Shown here in pieces: positions 24,790 to 33,576 of a stretch of 46,383 bases of DNA; position 1 is the first letter of the stretch; each line of letters begins with the position of its first letter. The DNA lies in the NCBI GenBank assembly GCA_020444045.1, contig JAHLLS010000032.1, forward strand, positions 1 to 46,383. The letters run 5' to 3'. Below the pieces are notes generated by a model. That model had not been told where the DNA came from, made no database searches, and saw only the letters and a program-made list of their open reading frames with translations. A program made the position numbers and the translations under genes. This stretch comes from Deltaproteobacteria bacterium. GTDB lineage: Bacteria; Desulfobacterota; Desulfobacteria; Desulfobacterales; UBA5852.

Positions 24790-25215
24790 TTACGTCAGAT
24801 GTTGCAGGAATTTATGCAGAAAGCGATGCAGAATGTAGGGGACATCATGCTCGTCGATGATACGCCGGTTGCTGAAGGCATCCGAAGCGCTTTCCAGCAT
24901 GTTGCCCTTGCGGTCGAAATAGAGCGAAAAAACCGTCATCGGCAAGTCAGAACCCGGCCCCGGCGGCAGATCAAAATCGATCCGGCCCCGGAATGTGCCG
25001 TCCGGCGCAAGCACCAGTCCGAAACGCACCATGACGGACCGATCCATCACCAGCCAGGTGGCGGCGTTGCCCCGGATCTCATCCACGGCAATTTCAGGCA
25101 GGTTGTTTTCACGCGCCAGCTGCTGGCAATGTTTAACGAACTGAATGAATTTCAGTTTGAATTGACGGTAGTCGCCCACCATGGTTTTGATCTTGGTCAG
25201 TTCCGCCTGCCCCAT
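24790..25215 (-). CDS. Hypothetical protein, 141 residues
   Basis: A soluble-looking protein with an alpha-helical start (KTMVGDYRQFKLKFIQFVKHCQQLA) and a beta-rich middle (MVRFGLVLAPDGTFRGRIDFDLPPG, MTVFSLYFDRKGNML), ending in HRFLHKFLQHLT. A run of G lies 5 nt before ATG 25215. Codon use agrees with neighbouring genes. I do not recognise the family. It is transcribed away from the molybdopterin oxidoreductase. Confidence 0.65.
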   Translation of the reverse strand: MGQAELTKIKTMVGDYRQFKLKFIQFVKHCQQLARENNLPEIAVDEIRGNAATWLVMDRSVMVRFGLVLAPDGTFRGRIDFDLPPGPGSDLPMTVFSLYFDRKGNMLESASDAFSNRRIIDEHDVPYILHRFLHKFLQHLT

Positions 25216-25325
25216 TCAAGCCCCCCCGTCAATGCCACCGGAAAAAGATAACGCCTGAATTTAGGTGCCTTATACGATGGCGTCTGTCAAACTTTTTTAT
25301 CGCCGCACCCCCATCTCCATTGTTT

Positions 25326-25400
25326 TCAGGACGTCTGCGGCCGCGAAAATCTTTCGCGGTAATCCCGCGGGGAAAGCCCCGTGGTTTTCTTGAACAACCG
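25326..25400 (-). pseudogene. C-terminal remnant of an AraC-type regulator
   Basis: Read on the minus strand from 25400, codons give RLFKKTTGLSPRDYRERF and then a short tail and TGA. This is the second recognition-helix end of the AraC/XylS DNA-binding domain, where F-KK-x-x-G-x-SP-x-x-YR is nearly invariant. Upstream of it the frame turns abruptly into unrelated sequence, so only about 24 codons of the gene survive. Confidence 0.7.
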
Positions 25401-25522
25401 GCAACGCCAAAAAGCCCGCCAATATCTGCATGTGCTGCTGCCTGGTGCTCAAAAACCTGAAAACACTGGACAGTCCGGCCAAGGTGGTTCATACCAATTA
25501 CGATGCCGAAGTCAGCATGTAA
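25394..25522 (+). pseudogene. C-terminal remnant of a 4Fe-4S protein
   Basis: A plus-strand frame reads GNAKKPANICMCCCLVLKNL, then KTLDSPAKVVHTNYDAEVSM and TAA. It resembles the region around the CNCCGCCC motif of Cys-rich ferredoxin-like proteins such as the one at 5194-6189, with the motif shortened. No start or N-terminal part is present, and the frame begins where the AraC remnant of the other strand ends. I read it as a decayed fragment. Confidence 0.55.
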
Positions 25523-25548
25523 ACGCTATGTCCAAGGAGGACGCTCGC

Positions 25549-27786
25549 ATGAGTGCATGGCATAAAACCGGATGCGTCCTGTGCGCCCAGAACTGCGGTC
25601 TTGAAATTCTGGTGGAAAACGGCCGTATGGTGAAAGTTCGCCCGGACAAGGACAATCCGCGCAGCGAGGGGTATGCCTGTCGCAAGGGACTCAATGTCCT
25701 TTACCACCAGTACCCCAAAGGCCGGCTGACCAAGCCGCTCAAACGGGTGGAGGACGACTTCACCCCCATTCCCTGGGCCCAGGCCATCACAGAAATCACT
25801 GAAAAAATGCGGTCACTGGTGGATCAACACGGGCCGCGCTGTCTGGCCTACATGGGGGGCAGCGCCCAGGGCGGCCATTTCGAGGCCGCCTTCGGCCTGG
25901 GACTACTGCGGGGGATGGGGTCCCGCTATTTTTATTCCTCGTCCGGACAGGAATTCAGCGGCGCCTGGTGGGTCACGGGGCGTATGCTCGGGCGGCAGTA
26001 CAATATCGCCATCCCCGACGAGCACGCCGCCGATATGATCGTTGCCTGGGGATGGAACGGTATGCAGAGCCACCAGATGCCCCAGGCCCGCAAGGTCCTG
26101 ACCGCTTTCAGCAAGGATCCCGACCGGCTGCTGGTCGCCATCGATCCGCGCCGCAGCGAAACCGCTGCCGTCGCGAACCTTCACCTGTCGGTGCGGCCCG
26201 GAACCGATGCCCTGCTGATGAAAGCCATGATCGCCATCATCGTGGCCGAAGGGTGGGAGGCGGCCGACTATATCCGGGAATACGTGGACGGCTGGGATAC
26301 TGTGCGCCCCTGGTTCGAAGATGTCGATGTGGCGGCCGCCCTGGCCGTCTGTGAACTCGAAGACGCCCCGGTGCGCGACCTCTGCCGTCTGATGACCACC
26401 CGCCGCTGGTGCCTGCACCCGGATCTGGGCATCTACATGGGCCGCCACAGCACGTTAAACTCCTACCTGATGCACATTTTAGGCGCGGTATGCGGTCTTT
26501 TCGGCCGGCGCGGCGGCAACGTCATCCCGGGCATGGTCATGCCCATGGGGTTTCATGCCGACGAGCGGGACCCCCAAAACTGGCGCACCGTCACCACCGA
26601 TCTGCCGGCGGTGGCCGCCGGGTCCTTCCCCCCCAATGCCATGCCGGAAGAAATCCTCAGCGATCATCCCGAGCGCCTGCGCGCGGTTTATGTCAGCGCC
26701 TGCAATCCCCTGCGGGCCTATGCCGATACCACGGCCTACGAAGCGGCTTTCGACAAACTCGACCTGCTGGTGGTCAATGAGATCGTCATGAGCGAAACCG
26801 CCCGGCATGCCCATTACGTGCTGCCCTGCCGATCCTATTACGAATCATGGGACGGCACGTTCTTCCCCTGGACCTTCCCGGAAGTCTATTTCCAGATGCG
26901 GCCGCCCATCGTCGAACCGCCGGGCCAGTGCCTGGAGGCCGCCCAGATCTTTACCCTGATGGCCGACAAATTGGGTCTGGTGCCGGACATTCCCGAATCG
27001 CTGCACAAAGCGGCCCGCGGCGACCGGTTGACCTTCGGCGCCCAGCTGATGGAGTGGGCCGCAACAGAGCCGAGGGCGCTGAAAGCCATGCCGTTTGTAT
27101 TGGCCCGCACCCTGGGACGCGAATGGGGCAGCGCCAATCTCGCCGCTTTGTGGGGCATGCTGATGACGGCGCCCAAGAGCTTTCGAAAGAATGCCGCCCG
27201 CGCCGGGTTCGAACCTGGACTCGACCAGGGTGATCGCATTTTTCAGGCCGTCGTGGGCACCCCCCAGGGCCTCTGGGTGGGGCAGGCCGATACCGAAAAC
27301 AATCTGGCCAATCTGCGCACACCGACGGGAAAAATCGAAGTTCTGATCCCTGAGTTGGCCGCCCAGGCCCGGGCCCTTGATGCCGCCAGCGAAGCCGAAG
27401 ATCTCAAATTGCCGGAAGCGTTGCCCCTGATCCTTAATGCGGGCCGCCACATGGACACCAATATGAATACTCTGATGCGCAACCCGGAATGGAATTGCAA
27501 CAAGCGCGCCTGCACCATCGCCCTGAGTCCGGACGACGCTGAAGCCTTGGGGCTGGCGGACGGCCAGACTGTCGCGGTAACCACCGAGGCCGGCAGCGAG
27601 CAGGGGGAGCTGCAGGTGTCCGGCCAGGTTCGCCGCGGCATGGTGTTGATCCCCCATGGGTTCGGACTTTTATATGACGGCCAGGTCTACGGCCTCAATG
27701 TCAACCGCCTGACCAAAAACACCCACCGGGACTTCCTGGGGACACCGCTGCACCGCTTCGTCCCCTGCCGGGTGGAGGCTGTTTGA
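25549..27786 (+). CDS. Molybdopterin (DMSO reductase family) oxidoreductase
   Basis: A 745-residue cytoplasmic-type oxidoreductase: no Tat signal is visible. An N-terminal 4Fe-4S motif (C9, C12, C16, C44) is followed by the molybdopterin body and a C-terminal dinucleotide-binding domain (LILNAGRHMDTNMNTLMRNP, then NVNRLTKNTHRD). SACNPLRAYADT is the usual cofactor-binding loop. I cannot name the Mo/W ligand with certainty: the segment around SSSGQEFSGAWW, where Cys, Ser or Sec is expected, offers only Ser. AAGGAGG lies 8 nt before ATG 25549, so the open frame back to 25381 is not used. A Rieske-like gene follows after 29 bases. Substrate unknown; acetylene hydratase-like and formate dehydrogenase-like enzymes share this layout. 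Confidence 0.88.
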   Translation: MSAWHKTGCVLCAQNCGLEILVENGRMVKVRPDKDNPRSEGYACRKGLNVLYHQYPKGRLTKPLKRVEDDFTPIPWAQAITEITEKMRSLVDQHGPRCLAYMGGSAQGGHFEAAFGLGLLRGMGSRYFYSSSGQEFSGAWWVTGRMLGRQYNIAIPDEHAADMIVAWGWNGMQSHQMPQARKVLTAFSKDPDRLLVAIDPRRSETAAVANLHLSVRPGTDALLMKAMIAIIVAEGWEAADYIREYVDGWDTVRPWFEDVDVAAALAVCELEDAPVRDLCRLMTTRRWCLHPDLGIYMGRHSTLNSYLMHILGAVCGLFGRRGGNVIPGMVMPMGFHADERDPQNWRTVTTDLPAVAAGSFPPNAMPEEILSDHPERLRAVYVSACNPLRAYADTTAYEAAFDKLDLLVVNEIVMSETARHAHYVLPCRSYYESWDGTFFPWTFPEVYFQMRPPIVEPPGQCLEAAQIFTLMADKLGLVPDIPESLHKAARGDRLTFGAQLMEWAATEPRALKAMPFVLARTLGREWGSANLAALWGMLMTAPKSFRKNAARAGFEPGLDQGDRIFQAVVGTPQGLWVGQADTENNLANLRTPTGKIEVLIPELAAQARALDAASEAEDLKLPEALPLILNAGRHMDTNMNTLMRNPEWNCNKRACTIALSPDDAEALGLADGQTVAVTTEAGSEQGELQVSGQVRRGMVLIPHGFGLLYDGQVYGLNVNRLTKNTHRDFLGTPLHRFVPCRVEAV

Positions 27787-27815
27787 TGGCAAAAAAATGA
27801 AGAAAGGAGACCCTT

Positions 27816-28214
27816 ATGAAATGGCTGAAACGGATCTTCGGGATCAGCGAAACACCGCCGCCGGGTAATGATGCCAGCTGGGAAGTCGCCAACCAGGCTA
27901 TCAAAATCGACTTGAATCAGATACCGGAACTCGCCCATCCGGGCAGCGCCGTCCGCCTCGAAGGCAAGGGCCTGCCGGTGAGAACCCTTGTCGTTCACGG
28001 CAAAGACGGCGACTATCACGCCTTTGCCAACCGCTGCACCCACATGGGCCGACGCATCGATATCCTGCCCGGAACCGACCGCATCGAATGCTGCAGCGTC
28101 AGCAAATCCACTTTCGATTATGGCGGCCAGCCGCTGGGCGGCGCGGCCAGGAAACCGCTGCGGGTCTTCACCGTCACATTGTCCGACAAAGAATTAACCA
28201 TCCAACTGACCTAA
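27816..28214 (+). CDS. Rieske-like protein with altered cluster-binding box
   Basis: A 132-residue soluble protein. The first Rieske box is intact (C74-T-H76-MG) and the second box falls at the right distance (16 residues after H76) as C92-C93-S-V-S96-KSTFDYGG. The second His ligand of C-x-x-H is replaced by Ser96, while an extra Cys (C92) precedes the usual one. Either no 2Fe-2S cluster is bound or it is held by three Cys and one His. GAAAGGAGA lies about 6 nt before the ATG. It is in an operon with the molybdopterin oxidoreductase, a pairing reminiscent of arsenite oxidase, though the large subunit here is not of that type. Confidence 0.78.
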   Translation: MKWLKRIFGISETPPPGNDASWEVANQAIKIDLNQIPELAHPGSAVRLEGKGLPVRTLVVHGKDGDYHAFANRCTHMGRRIDILPGTDRIECCSVSKSTFDYGGQPLGGAARKPLRVFTVTLSDKELTIQLT

Positions 28215-28327
28215 TGCCGATTTTGGCGCTATCGGGATCTGTGAAAACCACAGGGCATGAAATGGGGATGCGGACCCGTCGGTGGATTCCCTATGGGAGC
28301 GGAATTACCGTGGCATACCGTCGTGCC

Positions 28328-29977
28328 TCAAGTCGAAACAGCCATGGACCTCTCGACCTTTGTACCGGCTTTCGGTTCGATTTGGGACATGGCGTATTCC
28401 GCCAGAGCCGCGATGGTCAGGCTGGGGTTGACGCCGGGATTGGCCGGCATGATCGAACCATCTACGACAAACAGGCCCGGATAATGGTGCACCTCACAAT
28501 TCAGCCCGATCACCCCGTCATCAGCCGACGCTCCGAATGGCACGCCACCCATGAAATGCGCCGTTCCAGGGATATTCAACAAGGTTTCGTTGACCATCGC
28601 CTGTGGAATACCGTCGATGTTGCGGGCCAGCCGTTTCGTCACTTCGTGGGCGATATCGACCACCGGTTGAACAGGTTGTTTTTCGTCTCGCTCGCAAACA
28701 AGATCTTTTCGGAAAAAAGTGAACCAATTGCGTCCCAGTTTGAGCCGCATCCGATTGTCTTCGGTTTGCATGGTCAGCAGCACCATGGTTCGGCGGGCAA
28801 TCCCGGGGAATAGTTTCGTCCGCAGAAAATCGATGGGGTGCCGCAAAATCAGGCCCATGGTGTTCAGGACGCGGACGGCGATCTTGTGGTGGGCATCGAC
28901 CAGGGGGGCTGCGAGGATCGCCAGAGTGGCCCCTGATCCGGCAGGAAACCGCACGGGTTCTATCTGGGTCACATCGTCGGCATTGAAAATGGAGCCGATA
29001 CAGACCCCTTGCGAATAGTCTTTTTGGGTATGACGGACCGTAACACCGGTCAGGGATTCGCTATTGGTGCGTACCTGATGCCCCAGTTTATCCGAAATTC
29101 GGTTCAACGATTGAGAGACGTCGCGGCATTTCAACAAAAGCCTGTTGGTATTCACGGTCCCGGCGGACACGATAACATTCCGTGCCCTGACACGCCGCGT
29201 GACCTTGAAGGGCCACGCCGTGGATCGATAATATCGCAGTTCATACCGTGCCCCGTCCGACGGATGGCCTGGAAGTGGCCGGATGTCACTCACCGTGGCA
29301 TTGGCCAAAATGTCGGTGCCGTATTTCTCGGCGAAATACAAATAGTTTTTCACGAGGGTGTTCTTGGCGTTGGTTCGGCAGCCGACCATGCAGGCCCCGC
29401 AATGATCGCATCCGCGTCGATCCGGACCCGCTCCCCCAAAGTAGGGATCGGGGACCAATGCGCCGGGGGCTTCTTCATTAAAAAAGACACCGACTTCGGT
29501 GGGTCGGAAGGTATCATTTCTGCCGAGATCCGCCGCCACGGCGGATAAGGCCTTGTCCGCATCACAGAGGTTAGGATTCGGCGTCACTCCCAGCATTTTT
29601 CGGGCGGTTTCATAATGCGGCTGCAGGGTGCTCTTCCAGTCCGCCAGGTGGCGCCAGGCCGGTGCATCGAACAGCGTGTCGTCGGGCACCATCAATACAT
29701 TGGAATACACCAGGCTGCCGCCGCCCACCCCGCTCCCGTGCATAACGAGAATGCCGTTGAGAAGCGTGTTCTGCCAGATCCCGAAACACCGCAGGGCCGG
29801 AAACCACATGTGCTTCCAGATATTCCAGTCCTGTTTGGCAAAGTCCTTGTCATGATGCCACCGCCCGCGTTCCACCACCAGAACATCATACCCTTTTTCA
29901 GATAAGCGCATGGCCGATATGCTTCCGCCAAAACCGGAACCGATGACGACATAATCATATGGGCGCTCTTTCTTCAT
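28328..29977 (-). CDS. GMC-family FAD oxidoreductase (cholesterol oxidase-like)
   Basis: A 549-residue flavoprotein. The FAD-binding GSGFGGSISAMRLSEKGYDV lies at 13-32 and HGSGVGGGSLVYSNVL, the GMC signature, at 80-95. A Cys cluster, C190-DHC193-GAC196-MVGC200, precedes AKNTLVKNYLYFAEKYG, and the C-terminus has the active-site Asn region PGVNPSLTIAALAEYAM. Substrate is probably a sterol-like or other alcohol; the Cys cluster occurs in this bacterial subgroup. AAGGA lies 8 nt before ATG 29977; the open frame back to 30115 overlaps the PilZ-like gene and is rejected. It converges on the Rieske-like gene. Confidence 0.87.
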   Translation of the reverse strand: MKKERPYDYVVIGSGFGGSISAMRLSEKGYDVLVVERGRWHHDKDFAKQDWNIWKHMWFPALRCFGIWQNTLLNGILVMHGSGVGGGSLVYSNVLMVPDDTLFDAPAWRHLADWKSTLQPHYETARKMLGVTPNPNLCDADKALSAVAADLGRNDTFRPTEVGVFFNEEAPGALVPDPYFGGAGPDRRGCDHCGACMVGCRTNAKNTLVKNYLYFAEKYGTDILANATVSDIRPLPGHPSDGARYELRYYRSTAWPFKVTRRVRARNVIVSAGTVNTNRLLLKCRDVSQSLNRISDKLGHQVRTNSESLTGVTVRHTQKDYSQGVCIGSIFNADDVTQIEPVRFPAGSGATLAILAAPLVDAHHKIAVRVLNTMGLILRHPIDFLRTKLFPGIARRTMVLLTMQTEDNRMRLKLGRNWFTFFRKDLVCERDEKQPVQPVVDIAHEVTKRLARNIDGIPQAMVNETLLNIPGTAHFMGGVPFGASADDGVIGLNCEVHHYPGLFVVDGSIMPANPGVNPSLTIAALAEYAMSQIEPKAGTKVERSMAVST

Positions 29978-30045
29978 GGCTGCATCCTTCGCTAACAGGT
30001 TGACCGCTTGGCACGGCCGCTGACACCGATCACCCGAATGCTTCG

Positions 30046-30381
30046 TCAATCCCGGATGTGCTCGACGCCGATTGAAACGGCGGCCGCTGCCGAAGGATTC
30101 TCCCGGCGAACCCACCTGATCGCCGATTGATAGCCCCGTTGGGGCAAAACCTCATGAGAACCGCGGTTTTTGACATCCGGTGTTATGCAGACAACCATCT
30201 CGGGGGCCAAATCCGCCACCGCGACAATCCCCAAACCGTTCCCGCAGTAGTTTACAATCTTTGCTTGAAAACAGCCGGGCTTAAAAAAATTTTCATACTC
30301 AAGTGGCACATAAACGGCGATCTTGGCAGCGATATCGCAAGCCTTTCGCCCACACCTTCTTTGCCCTTGATTGTCATCCAT
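30046..30381 (-). CDS. PilZ-domain-like protein
   Basis: A 111-residue protein with the PilZ layout: an N-terminal QRRCGRKACDIAAKI region (RR-x-R-like c-di-GMP contact plus following strand), then AKIVNYCGNGLGIVAV in place of the D-x-S-x-x-G motif, and an IRWVRRENP strand near the end. The D/S of the second motif is N-Y-C-G-N-G, so c-di-GMP binding is uncertain. ATG 30381 follows AAAGGA at about 11 nt. It lies 68 bases upstream of the GMC oxidoreductase on the same strand. Confidence 0.6.
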   Translation of the reverse strand: MDDNQGQRRCGRKACDIAAKIAVYVPLEYENFFKPGCFQAKIVNYCGNGLGIVAVADLAPEMVVCITPDVKNRGSHEVLPQRGYQSAIRWVRRENPSAAAAVSIGVEHIRD

Positions 30382-30629
30382 CTTGTTTTCCGTCCTTTCG
30401 GCAATCGGGTAAAAATACATGCAGCACCGACATGCGCGGCCATCCTGGATCGGTTTTTGATAGACAATCGATGGTCAATCGTAACGTAGATTCAGAGGTA
30501 GAGGATGAAAGGAATTCCGTCACCTGACCAGGAGGTTTGACGTGCGGTTTCAGGGTCGGACGCAAGAAAGCAGGATAGCCGCACAGAGAGAGATCGCTAT
30601 CGCATTAGCTGACGACCACGCTACCATCT

Positions 30630-30992
30630 CTACAAAACGGCGTCAATCGCATTGGAGACGCTTACCAACTGACCGTCCCGGACCCGGCCGTCGAATGTCG
30701 ATCGAAAGGCCACCGGCTCACCCGACATTTTATCCCGAGCCTTGACCACCATGGCGCAGGTCACCTGGTCGCCGTTGCTCGTGAACGACTCGACGTCCAG
30801 CCGGATATCCGTCAGCGCCTCCTTTAGCGTGCGTTGCGCCCGATGGGCTTCCTCTGAACCGATCGGTGCGGAAGCCCCGCCTTCCACAATGACTCGGGAT
30901 ACATCCAACAATGAGGGGATGGGGCTCGCCTTGCCCTGTGTCCAAACATCTTCAAACCATCCCAACATCAGTTCAGCGCCTGTTTTTTCCAT
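30630..30992 (-). CDS. SnoaL-like (NTF2-fold) protein
   Basis: A 120-residue protein of the nuclear transport factor 2-like cone fold: ELMLGWFEDVWTQGK at the start, then an LKEALTDIRLDVESFTSNGDQV strand pair and DGRVRDGQLVSVSNAIDAV at the end, as in SnoaL-like cyclases and limonene-epoxide-hydrolase relatives. CAGGAGG lies 6 nt before ATG 30992. No catalytic residues can be assigned. It may act as an enzyme or ligand-binding protein; neighbours give no clear hint. Confidence 0.75.
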   Translation of the reverse strand: MEKTGAELMLGWFEDVWTQGKASPIPSLLDVSRVIVEGGASAPIGSEEAHRAQRTLKEALTDIRLDVESFTSNGDQVTCAMVVKARDKMSGEPVAFRSTFDGRVRDGQLVSVSNAIDAVL

Positions 30993-31571
30993 GAATTGCC
31001 TCCTGAGTGAAAAAAGCGTTTCTAAAAGCCGCTATCGGCCTTGCAGCCGTTGTCACGATGGAAAACGTGAAGCGTTTCGGATCGATTTCAAGTATCAGCA
31101 GGTAGATCCGGCTATAGGACAAAGCATTGGCAGGCGGAGAATCAAGAAGTGTTGTCGCAACATGCGTGTTTGTGTGGCCGGATGAATAAGCATGTTGCAT
31201 GCCAGCCTTCTCTTTTTGGAAGCGCGGGTTTTTAGCGTGGCTTAAACACCCCGGATAATGGGAAAATCCTGGATGGGGCCTGTAGCCCGGCTGAAACATG
31301 CGTGCCTTTCCTGCCAAACAAGTTGACGATTGAAAGACGGAATTTATGGATTCGCTTGACACCATGCGGCCTCCTTACCGCCTTTCGATCTTCCGGTTGA
31401 CGGCGGCCTCCGGCTTACAGTACAAAAAAATAGCGGCGTTGCGAGAAAATCCATCCACCGCCGATACGGTCTGATCTCCATCGCCTTCGATCTCCGTTTC
31501 TTCGCACCGCAACCAGCCTTTTTGTCGATCGGCCACACCCATCGCAAGTTGCGCCGCAGGGAAGGCACTCA
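30993..31571. other. Divergent intergenic region, no gene recognised
   Basis: About 580 bases between the SnoaL-like gene (minus) and the ABC1 kinase (plus). Several short frames on the minus strand lack family resemblance and overlap one another. It must contain promoters for both genes, but no clear hexamer pair was found. Confidence 0.4.
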
Positions 31572-33299
31572 ATGGCTCCCAGCAACCACAGTCCGCCCGT
31601 AATCCAGCGCAAGCGGTATCGTCGCATTATCGCTTTCGCGGCCGGCGTGTTCGGCCAGACCGTCTGGTGGGATATCATCCTGGCCTTACCCCTGCTGGGC
31701 TATTTTCGCTCCGCTCCCCTTCAGCGCTGGCAAGCCATCGCCCGCCGCTATCGCGATATCGCCACCGACATGGGCGGTGTCCTGATCAAGCTGGGACAAT
31801 TCCTCAGCACCCGGGTGGACCTGTTCCCTCCGGAGATCACCCGGGAACTGGCGAGCCTGCAGGATGAAGCCGTCCCATCCCCCTATGAAGGCATCGCCGC
31901 CGTGGTGGAAGCCAGTTTTGGACGTCCTCTGGCAATGATTTTCAGCCACTTCGCTCCGGCGCCCATGGGCGCGGCATCCCTGGCCCAGGCCCATCAGGCC
32001 CGGCTGCCCACGGGCGAAGATGTCATCGTCAAGGTGCTGCGGCCGCAGATTCACGATATCGTTGAAACGGATCTTGAAGCGCTGCGGCGTATCGCGGGCT
32101 GGCTCAAACGGTTCCGCCAGATTCGCCTGCGTATGGATCTGGACATGCTGTTGGAGGAGTTCATCCGCACCACCCGCGCTGAACTCGATCTCCATCAGGA
32201 AAAAGAAAACCTCAAACGCTTTGCAGCCGATTTCTCCGATATGCCGCATGTCTATGTGCCCCTCATCTATGACGAATTCTGCACCCCCGCCGTCCTGACC
32301 CTTGAAAATGTGGCCTATATCAAAATCGACGACATGGAAGCCATGACCGCCGCCGGCATCGCTCCGCAGCAGGTTGCCGAAGTGCTCTACGATGCCTACA
32401 TGCGGCAGATCTTCGTTTCCAACTTCGTTCACGTGGATCCCCATCCCGGCAACCTCTTCGTACGGCCCCTGACGGGAGACAATGACGCCGCTGACGCCTG
32501 CGAAGACTTTCGACCGGGAGACCCCGTGCCCTTCTGTGACAACCGCCCCTTTCAACTGGTCTTCATCGATTTCGGCATGACCGCCGTGATCTCCGAACGC
32601 CTGAAAGCCGCCATGCGCACCGCGGCCATCGGGATCGGTACTCAAGATGCCCACAAAGTGATTCAGGCTTACGTGGTGGCCGGCGCGCTGCGACCCGGTG
32701 CGGATCTGCGCCGCCTGGAGGAAATCCACCAGGACTGGCTCCGACGGATCTGGGGGCTCCGCCTGGGAAAAATCCATGAAACCGCTTTCCGGGAAATGCG
32801 CTATTTCTGGCAGGAATACCGCGATATCATTGCCGAGGCGCCCTTCCAGATCCAGGCCGACATGCTGCTCATCGGGCGGGCCGTCGGTATCCTGGCCGGT
32901 CTGGCCACACGTCTGGATCCGGATTTCGACCCCTGGACCAAAACCCTGCCCTACGCCCGCCGCTTTGCCAAGGAAGAACTGACCGGCGACTGGCAGGGCA
33001 TCTGGGACGAACTCTTCATGCTGGGACGCCACCTCTGGCGCATCCCCGGCCAGCTGGACCAGGTCCTCACCCGCGCCCGTCAGGGCGCCCTCACCATTCA
33101 GGTGTCGCTGTCACCGGAAACCCGCCAGGCCATCCGGCGCATCGACCTGTCCGTTAAACGGTTTGCCTGGATGGTGCTGACGGTGGGACTTTTGGTTTCC
33201 GGCGTGAACCTGCACATCGCCGAGAAAAATCCGCCCTTCGGCATCCTGATGATGCTTCTGTCGGTTATCTTTTTCCTGTGGGGGATGGGGAAGAAATAA
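31572..33299 (+). CDS. ABC1/UbiB-family atypical kinase, membrane-anchored
   Basis: A 575-residue protein-kinase-like ATPase of the UbiB/AarF family, which supports ubiquinone or other prenyl-lipid metabolism. The motifs are intact: KLGQFLSTR, PMGAASLAQAHQARL with the following VIVKVLRP, ELDLHQEKENLKRFAADF, HVDPHPGNLF and the metal-binding FIDFGM. The C-terminus holds two hydrophobic helices (FAWMVLTVGLLVSGVN, GILMMLLSVIFFLWGM) that anchor it in the inner membrane. GAAGG lies 6 nt before ATG 31572. A terminator follows. No quinone-synthesis gene is nearby. Confidence 0.92.
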   Translation: MAPSNHSPPVIQRKRYRRIIAFAAGVFGQTVWWDIILALPLLGYFRSAPLQRWQAIARRYRDIATDMGGVLIKLGQFLSTRVDLFPPEITRELASLQDEAVPSPYEGIAAVVEASFGRPLAMIFSHFAPAPMGAASLAQAHQARLPTGEDVIVKVLRPQIHDIVETDLEALRRIAGWLKRFRQIRLRMDLDMLLEEFIRTTRAELDLHQEKENLKRFAADFSDMPHVYVPLIYDEFCTPAVLTLENVAYIKIDDMEAMTAAGIAPQQVAEVLYDAYMRQIFVSNFVHVDPHPGNLFVRPLTGDNDAADACEDFRPGDPVPFCDNRPFQLVFIDFGMTAVISERLKAAMRTAAIGIGTQDAHKVIQAYVVAGALRPGADLRRLEEIHQDWLRRIWGLRLGKIHETAFREMRYFWQEYRDIIAEAPFQIQADMLLIGRAVGILAGLATRLDPDFDPWTKTLPYARRFAKEELTGDWQGIWDELFMLGRHLWRIPGQLDQVLTRARQGALTIQVSLSPETRQAIRRIDLSVKRFAWMVLTVGLLVSGVNLHIAEKNPPFGILMMLLSVIFFLWGMGKK

Positions 33300-33364
33300 G
33301 GGTTCGCCGAACCGGGCGCAGAGGAGATACAGATTAATCGACCTTATCGCAATTTTTAACCAAA

Positions 33365-33394
33365 AGGCCAGCCACCAAATATTGGGGCTGGCCT
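33365..33394 (+). terminator. Intrinsic terminator after the ABC1 kinase
   Basis: AGGCCAGCC (33365-33373) pairs with GGCTGGCCT (33386-33394), and inside it CCAA pairs with TTGG around ATA. The stem is followed by a T-rich stretch. It lies 65 bases after the kinase stop codon. The rest of the 277-base gap up to the cupin gene shows nothing else. Confidence 0.75.
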
Positions 33395-33576
33395 CCTTTG
33401 TTCAATTGTTCATTTTACAGTAATAATCCTACAATTTCATCGCGCGTCTAATTTGATTTGGATATGGAGAGCAAGACTCACAGAAACATTTACGGTCTTG
33501 CGCAGCGCTATTCAGCATCATGTTGCCGATGTTGTTTGTCGGTGAAAACCAAGCCTCTAATTCCCAGCTCCATGCT

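Noticed and set aside
30973..31365. A 130-residue minus-strand frame upstream of the SnoaL-like gene
   Set aside because: It overlaps the start of the SnoaL-like gene and its ribosome binding site, and its composition is irregular.
31686..33032. A 448-residue minus-strand open frame opposite the ABC1 kinase
   Set aside because: It is the antisense shadow of a gene with all ABC1 motifs; no start signal or family resemblance.
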